From NCBI GenBank assembly GCA_001785175.1, contig MFSY01000025.1, positions 1 through 12,361 on the forward strand: 12,361 nucleotides of DNA. The letters are read 5' to 3'. Position numbers and translations under genes: made by a program. Source of the DNA: Candidatus Muproteobacteria bacterium RIFCSPHIGHO2_01_FULL_65_16. GTDB lineage: Bacteria > Pseudomonadota > Gammaproteobacteria > Acidiferrobacterales > Sulfurifustaceae. Positions within the stretch are counted from its first letter, which is position 1; each line of letters opens with the position of its first letter. A model generated the notes under the pieces. That model did no database searches. It was not told the origin of the DNA and saw only the letters and a list, made by a program, of their open reading frames with translations. Shown here in pieces: positions 1 through 12,092 of the stretch.

Positions 1-91
1 TTGTTCTACTTCGTCACGATTCCCGATTAAAGATTTTTTGAAGTAATCCTGTGAATCCTGAGAAATCCTGTTAATCCTGTCTATTTTTGTT
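1..91. repeat. AT-rich left edge with aatcctg tandem motif and partial duplicate of the kinase gene end
   Basis: The heptamer aatcctg occurs four times, at 45-51, 54-60, 64-70 and 73-79, so with a period of 9-10 bases. Similar spaced motifs occur in intergenic DNA of many environmental bacteria; that is recollection and was not searched. Bases 1-25 repeat bases 87-120, which cover the stop codon and last codons of the minus-strand fusion gene, except that the nine bases 97-105 are missing from the first copy. No gene, promoter or clear terminator is visible here. The stretch lies just beyond the 3' end of that gene. Confidence 0.6.
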
Positions 92-1954
92 CTACTTAAA
101 CATCTTCGTCACGATTCCCGCCGCGAGCAGCGCCGCGCCGTAGGCGGTGAGCGCGGAGCGCGGTTTTTTCAGTTTCACGTTGATGGTCTTTTCGCGGATG
201 CGTTCCCACGCCGGGTTGCGGCTGCCGCCGCCGGTGGTGTACACCGCCTTCAGGGCCGGGGCCCCCAGTTGCTGCAGCAGCCGGTAGCCGTGCGCCTCGA
301 TGCGCGCGATGCCCTCGAGCATGCCCTGCAGGAAGGCCACGCTGTCGTCCGGCAGCGGCTCCAGCTTCGGTTGCAGCTCCGGGTCGTTCACCGGGAAGCG
401 CTCGCCGGCGTCCACCAGGGGATAGTAGTCGAGGCCGGTCGGATGCTCCGGGTCGAGCTGCGGCGTCATCTCCTCGATCTGTTCCAGCTTGAAATAGCGC
501 AGCAGCACCGCGCCGCCGCTGTTGGAGGCGCCGCCGGCGAGCCAGTGCCGGCCGAGGCGGTGGCTGTAGACGCCGTGCGCGGGCGAGAACACCGGCTTGT
601 GCGACAAAAGCTTCAGCACCAGCGTGCTCCCGAGCGAGGTGACGCCTTCGCCCGGCTCGGTCGCGCCGGCGGCCAGGAACGCCGCCACGCCGTCGGTGGT
701 GCCGGCCATGATCTCGGCGTCGGCCGGCAGCCCGAAGGCCTTGGCCATGTCGGCGCTGATCGTGCTCAACGCCTCGCCCGGCGCGCGTACCTGCGGCAGG
801 AGCGCGGTGTTCACGCCGAGCGCCGCCATCCATTCCGGCCATGCGAGTTTTTCCGCGTCATAGCCGAGCTTGAGACAGTTGTTGTAGTCGCTGTGGCCGA
901 AGAGCCCGGCGAGACGGCCGGCGATCCAGTCCGCCTGGTGCAGGGCGTGGGCGGCGCGCTTGTCGAGATGTTTTCCCTGTAGCCAGAGCAGCTTGGCCAG
1001 GCTGCCGCTCGCGCCCTGGGCGCCGGAGTTGCCTGCGGCGACTTCCGCGATCCGCCGCGCCTCTTCGGCCGCGCGCTGGTCGTTGTACATCAGCGCCGGG
1101 GTCACCGGGTTGCCCTTGTCGTCGCACAGCAGCACGGTCCCGGAAGTGCCGTCCACCGCCAGCGCGCGCACCAGGGCCGGGTCAACCTGAGTCAACAGCC
1201 CCTGCAGCGCGCCGCTCACGGCCTTCCACCACAGAGTCGGATCCTGGGTGGCCTGATCGCCGCTCTTGGGCGGCGCGGGGATCGGCGCCTGGCTCTGGGC
1301 GAGCAGCTCGCCCGCGGCGTTGATCGCCGCCGCGCGGCAGCCGGTACTGCCGACGTCGAGGCCGATGAATATCCCCGGGGCGCGCGGCGCCTCCGCGGGT
1401 GCGGCGGGTGCGGCGGCGGGCGGCGCCTCCACCGCCGGCCGCTGGGCGCGGCGCAGCATGCGAAAACGCCGGCCCCCGGCCTCGGGCGGGGCGGCGCCGG
1501 GCAGGATGGCGCGCGGCGGCTCCGCCCGTCCCTCCTTGTCCGGAAGTTCCTGCACGATGCGCGGCAGGTGGTCCGGCGGTGGCGGCGGCGGGCTCCAGCC
1601 GTCGGCCCGATGCTCCACCTCGACGGTGGTGTAGATGCCCCCGCGCACGTTGAACTGGGCGGTGAGGCGCAGGTAACGCGGGGCGACGGCGGTCACGAGG
1701 TCGTAGAGGATGCGGTTGGTGACGTCCTCGTGGAAGTGGCCCTCGTTGCGATAGGACCAGATGTAGAGCTTCAGCGACTTGAGCTCGACGCACAGCTTGT
1801 CCGGGACGTACTCGACGAGCAGCGTGGCGAAGTCCGGCTGGCCGGTCTTCGGGCACAGGCAGGTGAACTCCGGGGCCTCGATCTCGATGATATAATCCCG
1901 CCCCGGATTGGGATTGGGGAAGGTCTCCAGATTCTTGCTCGGCTGGGTGGGCAT
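92..1954 (-). CDS. QueF (NADPH-dependent preQ0 reductase) fused to an FGGY-family D-ribulokinase-like kinase
   Basis: The 620-residue frame holds two enzymes. Residues 1-120 match unimodular QueF, the cytosolic enzyme that reduces preQ0 to preQ1 for queuosine in tRNA. It has CPKTGQPDF at 34-42 (C34 the expected thioimide nucleophile, D41 the expected acid), ELKSLKLY at 57-64 and FHED at 74-77. Residues 121-194 are a Pro/Ala/Arg-rich linker starting with six prolines. Residues 195-620 are a full FGGY kinase with DVGSTG at 200, TTDG at 419 (D421 the likely catalytic base), SLGST at 440, GGASNSGG at 474 and TTGGGSRNP at 573. HQADW, SDYNN and YSHRLG resemble the plant/cyanobacterial D-ribulokinase more than xylulokinase. 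The start fits the usual QueF N-terminus, though no Shine-Dalgarno is evident. A separate kinase start at Met166 cannot be excluded. Domain calls are secure; the exact sugar is inferred. It is transcribed divergently from smc. Confidence 0.88.
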   Translation of the reverse strand: MPTQPSKNLETFPNPNPGRDYIIEIEAPEFTCLCPKTGQPDFATLLVEYVPDKLCVELKSLKLYIWSYRNEGHFHEDVTNRILYDLVTAVAPRYLRLTAQFNVRGGIYTTVEVEHRADGWSPPPPPPDHLPRIVQELPDKEGRAEPPRAILPGAAPPEAGGRRFRMLRRAQRPAVEAPPAAAPAAPAEAPRAPGIFIGLDVGSTGCRAAAINAAGELLAQSQAPIPAPPKSGDQATQDPTLWWKAVSGALQGLLTQVDPALVRALAVDGTSGTVLLCDDKGNPVTPALMYNDQRAAEEARRIAEVAAGNSGAQGASGSLAKLLWLQGKHLDKRAAHALHQADWIAGRLAGLFGHSDYNNCLKLGYDAEKLAWPEWMAALGVNTALLPQVRAPGEALSTISADMAKAFGLPADAEIMAGTTDGVAAFLAAGATEPGEGVTSLGSTLVLKLLSHKPVFSPAHGVYSHRLGRHWLAGGASNSGGAVLLRYFKLEQIEEMTPQLDPEHPTGLDYYPLVDAGERFPVNDPELQPKLEPLPDDSVAFLQGMLEGIARIEAHGYRLLQQLGAPALKAVYTTGGGSRNPAWERIREKTINVKLKKPRSALTAYGAALLAAGIVTKMFK

Positions 1955-2030
1955 CGGCGCGTAGGAAAGCAGGATCGGTTGACGTAAAATTGTAACGTAT
2001 TTTCAGCCCCCGGACAGGCACTAACGCCAC
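1955..2030. promoter_or_regulatory. divergent intergenic region between queF fusion and smc
   Basis: This 76-bp gap separates two divergent genes and must hold both start regions unless transcription begins further inside. On the minus strand TACAAT (1989-1994) is a good -10 candidate for the queF fusion, but no convincing -35 lies at the right distance. On the plus strand TTGACG (1979-1984) resembles a -35, while TATTTT (1998-2003) is only 13 bases away, which is too close. Neither promoter is firm. Neither gene has a strong Shine-Dalgarno; smc has only a weak gg/agg stretch about 12-18 bases upstream of its ATG. Confidence 0.3.
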
Positions 2031-5000
2031 ATGCGTCTCAAGCAGATCAAGCTCGCCGGATTCAAGTCCTTTGTTGACCCCCTCGCCATTCCCATCGGCG
2101 GGAACCTGATCGGCATCGTCGGCCCCAACGGCTGCGGCAAGTCAAACATCATAGACGCCGTGCGCTGGGTGATGGGCGAGTCCTCGGCCACGCGCCTGCG
2201 CGGCGATTCCATGGCCGACGTCATCTTCAACGGCTCGAGCGCGCGCAAGCCCATCGGCAAGGCCTCGGTGGAGCTGGTGTTCGACAACTCCGACGGCCGC
2301 GCCGGCGGCGAGTACGCCGGATATTCCGAGATCGCCATCCGCCGCGAGGCCGGGCGCGACGGGCTGTCGGATTACTACCTGAACAAGACCAAGTGCCGCC
2401 GCAAGGACATCACCGATCTGTTCCTCGGCACCGGCCTCGGGCCGCGCGCCTACTCGATCATCGAGCAGGGTATGGTCACGCGCATCATCGAGGCCAAACC
2501 CGAGGACCTGCGCGGCTTCGTCGAGGAGGCCGCCGGCATCTCCAAATACAGGGAGCGCCGGCGCGAGACCGAAAACCGCATCAGGCACACGCGCGAGAAC
2601 ATGGCGCGCGTCGAGGACATCCGCAAGGAGCTCGGCGCCCAGCTCGGCAAACTGCAGCGGCAATCCAAGGCCGCGGCCAGATACAAGGAGCTCAAGCAGG
2701 AGGAGCGCCTGACGCGGGCGCAGTTGCTCGCCCTGCGCTGGCGCGCGCTCGACGCCCAGCTGCAGCAGCACGACGCCGACCTGCGCCAGCGGCAGACCGC
2801 GCTCGAGGCGGTACACGCGGAACAGCGTCGGATCGAGGCCGAGATGGAGGCCGTCCGCGGCCGCCGGGTCGAGGCGGACGAGCGCGACAACGCGGTGCAG
2901 GCCGAGTTTTACGCCGTGGGTGGCGAGATCTCGCGCCTGGAGCAGGCCATCGAGCACGCGCGCGAGACGCGCGCCGCGCAGCAGCGCGAGCAGGACCAGA
3001 TCAACCGCTCCTGGGAGGAGGGCGGCCGGCACCTCGAATCGGATCGGGCGCGCCTCGCGGAGCTCGAGCGGCGCCTGGAGGAAAACGCCCCGCGGCTGGC
3101 GCAACTGACGCAGGCGCGCGCCGCCGCGGCCACGGCCGTGCGCGCGGCCGAGGACGCGCTCGGGGCGTGGCAGGATGACTGGCACGCCTTCAGCGAATCG
3201 GCCGCGGAGCCGGCCAAGACGCGCGAGATCCAGGACGCGCGCATCCACCAGCTCGCCCAGCACGTGGAGCAACTGCGCCAGCGCCAGACGCGCCTGCAGG
3301 AAGAGCTTGGGACCATCGCCGCCGAGCACGGCCGCGAGCCGCTGGAGGCGCCGCGCGCCCAGGCGCGCGCGCTCGACCAGGAGTGCGAGGCGCGGGAGAG
3401 ATCGCTGGGCGAAGTCGAGGCGCATATCCGCGACGCCCGCCGCCGGCGCGACGAGCTGGACGGGGAGCTCGCGCGCGCGCGCGGCGAGCTCCAGAGCTGC
3501 GCGGCGCGCCTGGCGTCGCTGCGCGAGTTGCACGACGCCGCCGGCGGGCGCGACGAGGCGCTGCGCGCGTGGCTGCGGGCGCACGACCTGGAGCAGGCGC
3601 GCCATCTCACCGGCATGCTCCAGGTCGAGCCCGGCTGGGAGCCGGCGGTCGAGCGCGTGCTCGGAATGAACCTGGCGGCGCTGTGCGTGCCCGGAATGGA
3701 CCGGGTCGCACGCGACGCGGCCGCGCTGACGCAATCCAGCGTCGCCTTTTTCGATCCGGACATGCCGCCGGCCGCGCGCCGGTCGGCCGCGCGCCCGGCG
3801 CTGCTCGACAAGCTGCAATCGCAGGCCGACCTCGCGCCGCTGCTCGACGGCGTCTATACCGCCGACAGCCTGGACGAGGCGCTCGCCGCGCGCGCCGGGC
3901 TCGCGGCGCGCGAATCCATCATCTCCCGCGACGGCGCCTGGGTCGGGCGCAACTGGCTCAGCCTGGGTCACGAAAAGCCCGAGCGCGCCGGCTGGCTGCT
4001 GCGCGAGCGCGAGATCGAGGCCCTGCAAACGCAGGCGGCCGAGCAGCAAAAGACCGTCGCCGACGCGCAGGCGCGCCTGGCCGATGCGGCGGCGCAACTG
4101 CAAGCGCTGGAGGACGAGCGCGACGCCCTCGGCCGCAGCCTGAACGAGCTCAACCGCGAGCGCGCGCTCAAGCGCGAGCAGCTCGGCCATCTGGAGGCGC
4201 GCCGGACGCAGATCGAGGCGCGCATGGCGCAGATCCGGCGCGAGCAGGAGGAGGACGAGGCGTTGCTCGCCCGCGATCAGGCCGAGATCGAGCGCGCCAC
4301 GGAGCTGCTGCGCCGGGCCGAAACCTCCGGCGACACGCATGGACAGCAGCGCGCGCGGATGCAACAGCGGCGCGCCGACTTGCAGCTGGCGCTGGAGCAG
4401 GCGCGCGCCGTCGAGTCCGGCGGGCGCGACGATCTGCACCGCCTCGAAATCGAGCGCCAGGGCCTGCAAACCGAGCTCGACTCCATCCGCGCCGCCGGCG
4501 CGCGCCTGGAGGGTCAGCTGCGGCATCTGGGCGAACGGCGCGAGGAGCTCGCGCGCCTGCTCGCCGCCGACGCGCGGCCGGAGGCCGAGCTGCAACAGCG
4601 CCTGAACGAATTTCTGCAACAGCGCCTGGCGGTCGAGGAGCGGCTCGGGCAGGCGCGCGCGGCGGTCGCCGATCTGGACACGGCGCTGCGCGCGCGCGAA
4701 CAGGAGCGCGCGCAGCAGGAGAAACAGGCGCAGCAGCTCCGCGACGAGCTGGAGACGAAACGGGTGGCGCGCCAGGAGTTGCTCGTGCGGCGCGACACGC
4801 TGGCCGAGCAGGTGCGCGAGTCGGGCTTCGAGCTGGAGCCGGTGCTGCAAGAGACGCCGCCCGCGGCCGGCGAGCAGGAGTGGCTGGCGCGGCTCGATTC
4901 CCTCGCCGAGCGCATCGAGCGCCTCGGCCCGATCAACCTCGTGGCGATCGAGGAGTCCCGGGAGCTGTCGGAGCGCAAGGGCTATCTCGACAAGCAGTCC

Positions 5001-5536
5001 GAGGACCTGTCCCAGGCGCTGGCGATGCTCGAGGAGGCGATCCGCAAGATGGACCGCGAGACGCGCGCGCGCTTCAAAGAGACCTTCGACCGCGTGAACG
5101 AGGGTTTCCAGTCGTTCTTCCCGCGGCTCTTCGGCGGCGGCACCGCCTATCTCGAGCTCACCGACAACGACCTGCTGGAGACCGGCGTCACCGTCATGGC
5201 GCGCCCGCCGGGGAAGCGCAACAGCACGATCCATCTTCTGTCCGGCGGCGAGAAGGCCCTGACCGCGGTGGCGCTGCTGTTCGCCATATTCGAGCTGAAC
5301 CCGGCGCCGTTCTGCCTGCTGGACGAGGTGGACGCGCCGCTGGACGACGCCAACGTCGAGCGTTATTGCGAGACCATCAAGGCCATGTCGGGCCGCACCC
5401 AGCTCGTCTATGTCACGCACAACAAGATCAGCATGGAGATGGCCGACATCCTCATCGGCGTCACCATGTCGGAACCCGGGGTCTCGCGCCTGGTGGCGGT
5501 GGACGTGGAGGCGGCCCTGGAGATGGTCGCACGGTA

Positions 5537-5537
<1 letters not shown>
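2031..5537 (+). CDS. smc: chromosome segregation ATPase SMC
   Basis: This 1168-residue protein has the complete SMC plan: an N-terminal ATPase half with Walker A GPNGCGKSN (31-39), a long coiled coil from about 170 to 505 rich in Glu, Arg, Gln, Ala and Leu, a hinge at about 515-655, a second coiled coil to about 1010, and a C-terminal ATPase half with the signature LSGGEKALTA (1070-1079) and Walker B CLLDEVDAPLDD (1095-1106). The length is normal for bacterial SMC. With ScpA and ScpB, encoded elsewhere, it forms the condensin that compacts and segregates the chromosome. Enterobacteria use MukB instead, so this points to a gammaproteobacterium outside that group. The stop overlaps the zipA start. 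Very high GC and arginine codon content leave long open shadow frames on both strands. Confidence 0.97.
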
Positions 5538-8810
<3,273 letters not shown>

Positions 8811-8993
8811 GGCTGTGTCGCCTATGCTTGTATTGTCTAGACCGTGAGTAAGATGGTACAACCATGGCCTCAGCGATAGGGTGATTAACCAAGAACGTGT
8901 CTGACAGGCAAAATACTACAGTGTAAGACTTGATCATATCTATTGAGAAATAATGTTCGGCAACCTCGTCTATATAAGAAAGGCGCAAGAGCG
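8811..8993 (+). promoter_or_regulatory. gene-free gap after ligA, probable leader of the accessory operon
   Basis: This 183-bp stretch is clearly lower in GC than the genes to its left. No RNA gene, known insertion sequence end or T-tailed terminator hairpin is visible. A small inverted repeat (atggt at 8853-8857, accat at 8861-8865) has no T run. Possible but weak promoter elements for the downstream genes are CTGACA (8901-8906) with TAAGAC (8924-8929) at 17 bases, and TTGATC (8930-8935) with TAATGT (8951-8956) at 15 bases. Neither is convincing on its own. The purine-rich stretch agaaagg (8977-8983) is a reasonable ribosome binding site for the ATG at 8994. Confidence 0.3.
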
Positions 8994-9527
8994 ATGAGGG
9001 TCGCTTGGTGTTGTCTTGTATTTATGGCGTCATCGTTTTTCTCCGTGCATGCGGCTGACAAGGTAAAGGTCAACATCGGATGGGAGTATAAGGACATCGG
9101 GGCAAAAGTAGAGCTGCATGAAGTGAAAAGCCGTTCGCGCCTATGGGAGACGAAGAGTGTCAAGCTTATGAACCTGGCTCCAATAGGCAACAAGATTGAA
9201 AACTCGGTATTGTTGCTCGAACCAGGGCAATCAAAGCGGTTTGCGTTGGTAATGAGGAATGAAACAGAAAAGCCGTTATTCTTTTTTGCCGCACCACATG
9301 TAGCTCATCCGGTGGAGCATTCGCTTGGCTTCAAGTTTAGGTGCCTGTGCATCAACCATGCTTTTACTGTCGGTCCAAAAGAGACCTGGTATCGGATTGT
9401 CGAGTTTCGGTTGGCAAATGGATTTGTTGGTCGTGAGCTTTCTGTTACCCATTCAGTTATTAGAATCGATCAAAGTCGGGCCAAGTTATTCGCCAAAGAA
9501 CCTGTTCTACCCGATTTTAGATTTTAA
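8994..9527 (+). CDS. secreted CxC-motif protein, possibly a Cox11/CtaG-like beta-sandwich
   Basis: The 177-residue protein has a cleavable signal peptide (1-20; SVHA then ADK), so it is probably periplasmic. The mature part is likely a beta-sandwich. Its order of elements recalls the copper chaperone Cox11/Cta[12 protein letters not shown] (73-83), RNETEKP (88-94), [11 protein letters not shown] (105-115), the motif CLC (117-119), VGPKE (126-130) and a hydrophobic strand. Cox11 places a CFCF copper site in the same relative position. Several histidines (102, 105, 109, 122) surround the CLC. This is a resemblance seen by eye, not a proven homology, and no cytochrome oxidase genes lie nearby; another secreted Ig-like protein is possible. 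The ATG at 8994 is preferred over an upstream TTG at 8943 because it places the signal peptide at the N-terminus and has agaaagg about ten bases upstream. It leads a four-gene cluster. Confidence 0.75.
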   Translation: MRVAWCCLVFMASSFFSVHAADKVKVNIGWEYKDIGAKVELHEVKSRSRLWETKSVKLMNLAPIGNKIENSVLLLEPGQSKRFALVMRNETEKPLFFFAAPHVAHPVEHSLGFKFRCLCINHAFTVGPKETWYRIVEFRLANGFVGRELSVTHSVIRIDQSRAKLFAKEPVLPDFRF

Positions 9528-9552
9528 AAAAGTGGCGCCTGGACACGCGCCG

Positions 9553-9849
9553 ATGTGGCTCATCAAGGAGATCAAGGAGAACATGGACAAGCAATTGCGC
9601 GGTTACGGAGAGGCGCCGATCAACACCCTCTGGTCGCTGCGGAACGACATCGCCCCTGCCTCCGACCACATCACCACGACGATCGGCGTAGCCACGATCG
9701 ACAGGTGTAGCTGCACCATGCTCTATGATGATTTGTACGGCTACGCACGAACTCAAGGCATATCTTATAAGGGAGCCATCAAGAAGGAGAAGAAAGCGAA
9801 AGCTGTAGAGTTTGCTTCACGCGGTGCAGAGTTTTACAGGAAAGCTTGA
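9553..9849 (+). CDS. small unrecognised protein upstream of the amidase
   Basis: The 98-residue product from ATG 9553 matches no family I recognise. It has no signal peptide or membrane segment, carries a CSC motif in its central part ([11 protein letters not shown]), and ends in a Lys-rich then Ala/Glu helix-like tail. Coding is supported by third-position GC: counting from GTG 9532, about 50 of the first 57 codons end in G or C, like the chromosomal core genes, whereas only about half of the remaining 49 do. The start is uncertain: GTG 9532, ATG 9553 and ATG 9583 are all in frame, and none has an ideally spaced Shine-Dalgarno. The stop TGA directly abuts the amidase ATG, which argues for translational coupling. 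The gene may be the truncated 3' part of a longer gene, or a continuation of the preceding gene across a frameshift at the T/A run 9522-9531. Confidence 0.55.
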   Translation: MWLIKEIKENMDKQLRGYGEAPINTLWSLRNDIAPASDHITTTIGVATIDRCSCTMLYDDLYGYARTQGISYKGAIKKEKKAKAVEFASRGAEFYRKA

Positions 9850-10509
9850 ATGGCTAGGCGCAAGATGGCTGCTGGCGCTTTGGCGATTATCATTGCTGCG
9901 GCTGCGATTGCGCAGGAATTCAAAGAATTCCCCATTGTTAATCCCAAGCGATTGGAACTGGCCAAGGAATACAGCCGTCAGCATTACGGGGTGGATTCCT
10001 ACGACCTCAAAGATCCAAAGATTATCGTCATACATTACACCGGCATTCCAACCCTTCAAAAATCCTTGGATGCGTTTAGGGCCGCTTTCTTGCCGGGGCA
10101 TCGAAGGGAGATAAAGGGCCATGGCCTCGTCAACGTAGGTGTACATTTTGTGGTCGATCGTAATGGGGACGTGTACACGCTGTTGCCAACGAATGTGATC
10201 GGCCGGCACGTGATCGGTTTTAACCATGTTTCCATCGGCATTGAAAACGTGGCGGCCAATGCAAACCAGTTGACAGAAAAACAGCTAGTTACGAATGTCA
10301 TGCTCGTCAAGTGGCTCACGGGGCAGTTCCCATCCATCGAATACCTAATTGGCCACCATGAGTATCAACGTTCGGAGCTTCCCCACTATCGACTATTTAA
10401 GGAGCTTGATGGAAACTATAAACCCACGATCAAGCTTGACCCTGGCAAAAAGTTCATGGATGAGCTGAGGCGCCAACTTCAGCGCGCTGGCATTCATCTT
10501 AACGACTAA
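9850..10509 (+). CDS. secreted N-acetylmuramoyl-L-alanine amidase, Amidase_2 (AmpD/PGRP-like) family
   Basis: The enzyme is expected to cleave the bond between N-acetylmuramic acid and L-alanine of the peptidoglycan stem. The N-terminus (1-21, Ala/Ile-rich, AAAIA before QEF) is a signal peptide, so it probably acts in the periplasm, unlike cytosolic AmpD. Catalytic features are IVIHYTG (59-65, zinc ligand H62), VGVHFVVDRNGDVY (96-109), SIGIENV (128-134, with the conserved Glu), IGHHEY (167-172, ligand H169) and LDPGKKFMDELR (196-207, ligand D197). The H169 to D197 spacing of 28 is longer than in AmpD and fits the subfamily with an extended loop before DPG. AGGA (9838-9841) sits eight bases before the ATG, and the start abuts the preceding stop. 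The next gene, encoding the lipoprotein, starts 18 bases downstream. GC is lower than in the core genes. Confidence 0.9.
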   Translation: MARRKMAAGALAIIIAAAAIAQEFKEFPIVNPKRLELAKEYSRQHYGVDSYDLKDPKIIVIHYTGIPTLQKSLDAFRAAFLPGHRREIKGHGLVNVGVHFVVDRNGDVYTLLPTNVIGRHVIGFNHVSIGIENVAANANQLTEKQLVTNVMLVKWLTGQFPSIEYLIGHHEYQRSELPHYRLFKELDGNYKPTIKLDPGKKFMDELRRQLQRAGIHLND

Positions 10510-10527
10510 ATAAGAGAAGGAGATACA

Positions 10528-12084
10528 ATGTTCAAGAAGAAGGTGGCAATCGTCCTGGTGCCTTTTTTTACCGCCATATTGATTATGGCTTGTTCTCCGA
10601 CAGATTCATCCCGCCCAGAACCGAATTCGTACCAGAAGAAGATCGTCGAGTATCTGAACCAGAAACCATATACGGCAGACAAAGTCGCCCTCACCGAGAA
10701 CGACCTAAAGGTAGATGATGAGCTCGATAAGGCTCTCGCCTACGCAGGCGTATCTGTCTATACGCTCCTCAGAAATGAGTCGTTCGCTAGGCATGGCTAC
10801 ACATTCAAGGATAAAGTATTGCAAGATATATTTTCCCGCACCGCCTGGTATAAACCCAGCCCGGACTTTCAGTTCAATAAACTCAGCAAGCTGGAGACCA
10901 GGAACGTCGAGTTTATTAGGTCTATCGAGACCACCTACGATTATCAGAATATCGCAAAGGAACTGAACAGTCTGGATTATGGCCGTTCATCCATCTTTCT
11001 AGGCGCCGATACCAATATCTTCAGCCACGATGCAGTGATGTCTTTGAACCACGTACGTGTGAATCCTTCCCGTCTTCTCCGAAACTACATCCTTGCGCGG
11101 CGCGGATACATCTTTAAGGATCCCGCCTTAAGAGAGATATTTTCCCGCACTGATTGGTACCAGCCGCGGTATTCCAATTTGGCTCAGGTGAGCGCCAAAA
11201 TGACCAAGGCGGAGTTTGTTGATGTGGAACTATTGAAGAAAAAAGAATGGATGGACATTCTTGAGGCGGTCAACTTCACGCTCCCAAGGAATGTAATCTC
11301 GATTCCTACGGTCGGCTACAACGCGCTCTTTATCCGTGAGCTTGTTCACCAGAACCAGAGCTACTTCTACAGCTCGCAGTTCATCCATGCCCTGCAAGAG
11401 GTGGATGCCGGGATATTTGACGATCACAGAACGGATGTGGATAAGCTGGTATCCGAGGAGATTGTTCGCCGTATTAAGGCGGAGAAGGATCCGGCCAAGA
11501 AGATTGTGCTGTATTTCGACAATAAACAATACAAAGGATACACAGACTCCCTTGTCTTTAACCACAGCGATATGCAGGTTCCTTCCTATCTCAAGGATGC
11601 GGTGGAGGCCTACGGAGTGGATTACCGAATTCTGCTGCGCAAGGAGATCCATGCACGCGCTGGGGCGCGATTTATTGACAAGAAAAGCGGAGAGATTTTC
11701 TCACAGTGCCGTTGGTACAAACCCCGCTATGACCTGACGCCTCGGACGATTATCCGCCTTCCTGTGGATGCAGCAATCACGCGCCAGGAACTGATTAACT
11801 TTGCCCTGTTGGAAGGTGAGGAGTTGGCGGCAAAGGCCAAGCAATACAAGGACAAGAATATGGTTGTGGATCTCAGTGGGAATGTTTATTTCGTCAAAGT
11901 GGGTGTTGTGAACATTCCCGGCTCGCAGGGTCGCACCATGAAAATGGCATCCGATTTCGCCTCCGTGGATGCCTATGAGAATGGCTCCCTGCAGGATGCG
12001 GTAAATGAGGTGTTCGAAAAGTACCAGTTCAACGCGAGGGACTATCAGGAGCAGGAGCAGCAATATGCTGCGATAGGCTGCTAA
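10528..12084 (+). CDS. lipoprotein with three YARHG domains
   Basis: The 518-residue protein begins with a lipoprotein signal (IMAC, Cys22). Ser23 is not the inner-membrane retention Asp, so an outer-membrane anchor is likely. Three YARHG-type domains (a presumed extracellular domain of unknown role) are visible: 74-135 with RNESFARHG (82-90) and WYKP; 178-240 with RNYILARRG (185-193) and WYQP; and 362-432 with RKEIHARAG (371-379) and WYKP. Only the first keeps the near-canonical motif. Each is followed by a basic/acidic helical tail. The region 250-330 may hold a fourth, eroded copy around FIRELVHQ (268-275). AAGGAG (10517-10522) lies five bases before the ATG, the best ribosome binding site in the window. 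It follows the amidase by 18 bp, so a role at the peptidoglycan or outer membrane beside that enzyme is a fair inference, but the function is unknown. Confidence 0.9.
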   Translation: MFKKKVAIVLVPFFTAILIMACSPTDSSRPEPNSYQKKIVEYLNQKPYTADKVALTENDLKVDDELDKALAYAGVSVYTLLRNESFARHGYTFKDKVLQDIFSRTAWYKPSPDFQFNKLSKLETRNVEFIRSIETTYDYQNIAKELNSLDYGRSSIFLGADTNIFSHDAVMSLNHVRVNPSRLLRNYILARRGYIFKDPALREIFSRTDWYQPRYSNLAQVSAKMTKAEFVDVELLKKKEWMDILEAVNFTLPRNVISIPTVGYNALFIRELVHQNQSYFYSSQFIHALQEVDAGIFDDHRTDVDKLVSEEIVRRIKAEKDPAKKIVLYFDNKQYKGYTDSLVFNHSDMQVPSYLKDAVEAYGVDYRILLRKEIHARAGARFIDKKSGEIFSQCRWYKPRYDLTPRTIIRLPVDAAITRQELINFALLEGEELAAKAKQYKDKNMVVDLSGNVYFVKVGVVNIPGSQGRTMKMASDFASVDAYENGSLQDAVNEVFEKYQFNARDYQEQEQQYAAIGC

Positions 12085-12092
12085 AAGAGATT

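Noticed and set aside
3383..5536. Upstream extension of the zipA reading frame inside smc
   Set aside because: The extension is Arg/Ala-rich shadow of smc codons. The ATG at 5537 begins directly with the ZipA membrane segment.
8853..8865. Small inverted repeat as ligA terminator
   Set aside because: The stem is only five base pairs and no T run follows, so intrinsic termination is not supported.
8943..8993. TTG start at 8943 for the CxC protein
   Set aside because: It would put a basic 17-residue extension before the signal peptide; the ATG at 8994 has a purine-rich binding site and gives a normal signal sequence.
10348..10446. Long spacing between zinc ligands H169 and D197 of the amidase as an anomaly
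   Set aside because: Secreted Amidase_2 members with a similar extended segment before DPG are familiar to me, so this looks like a subfamily trait rather than a novel insertion.
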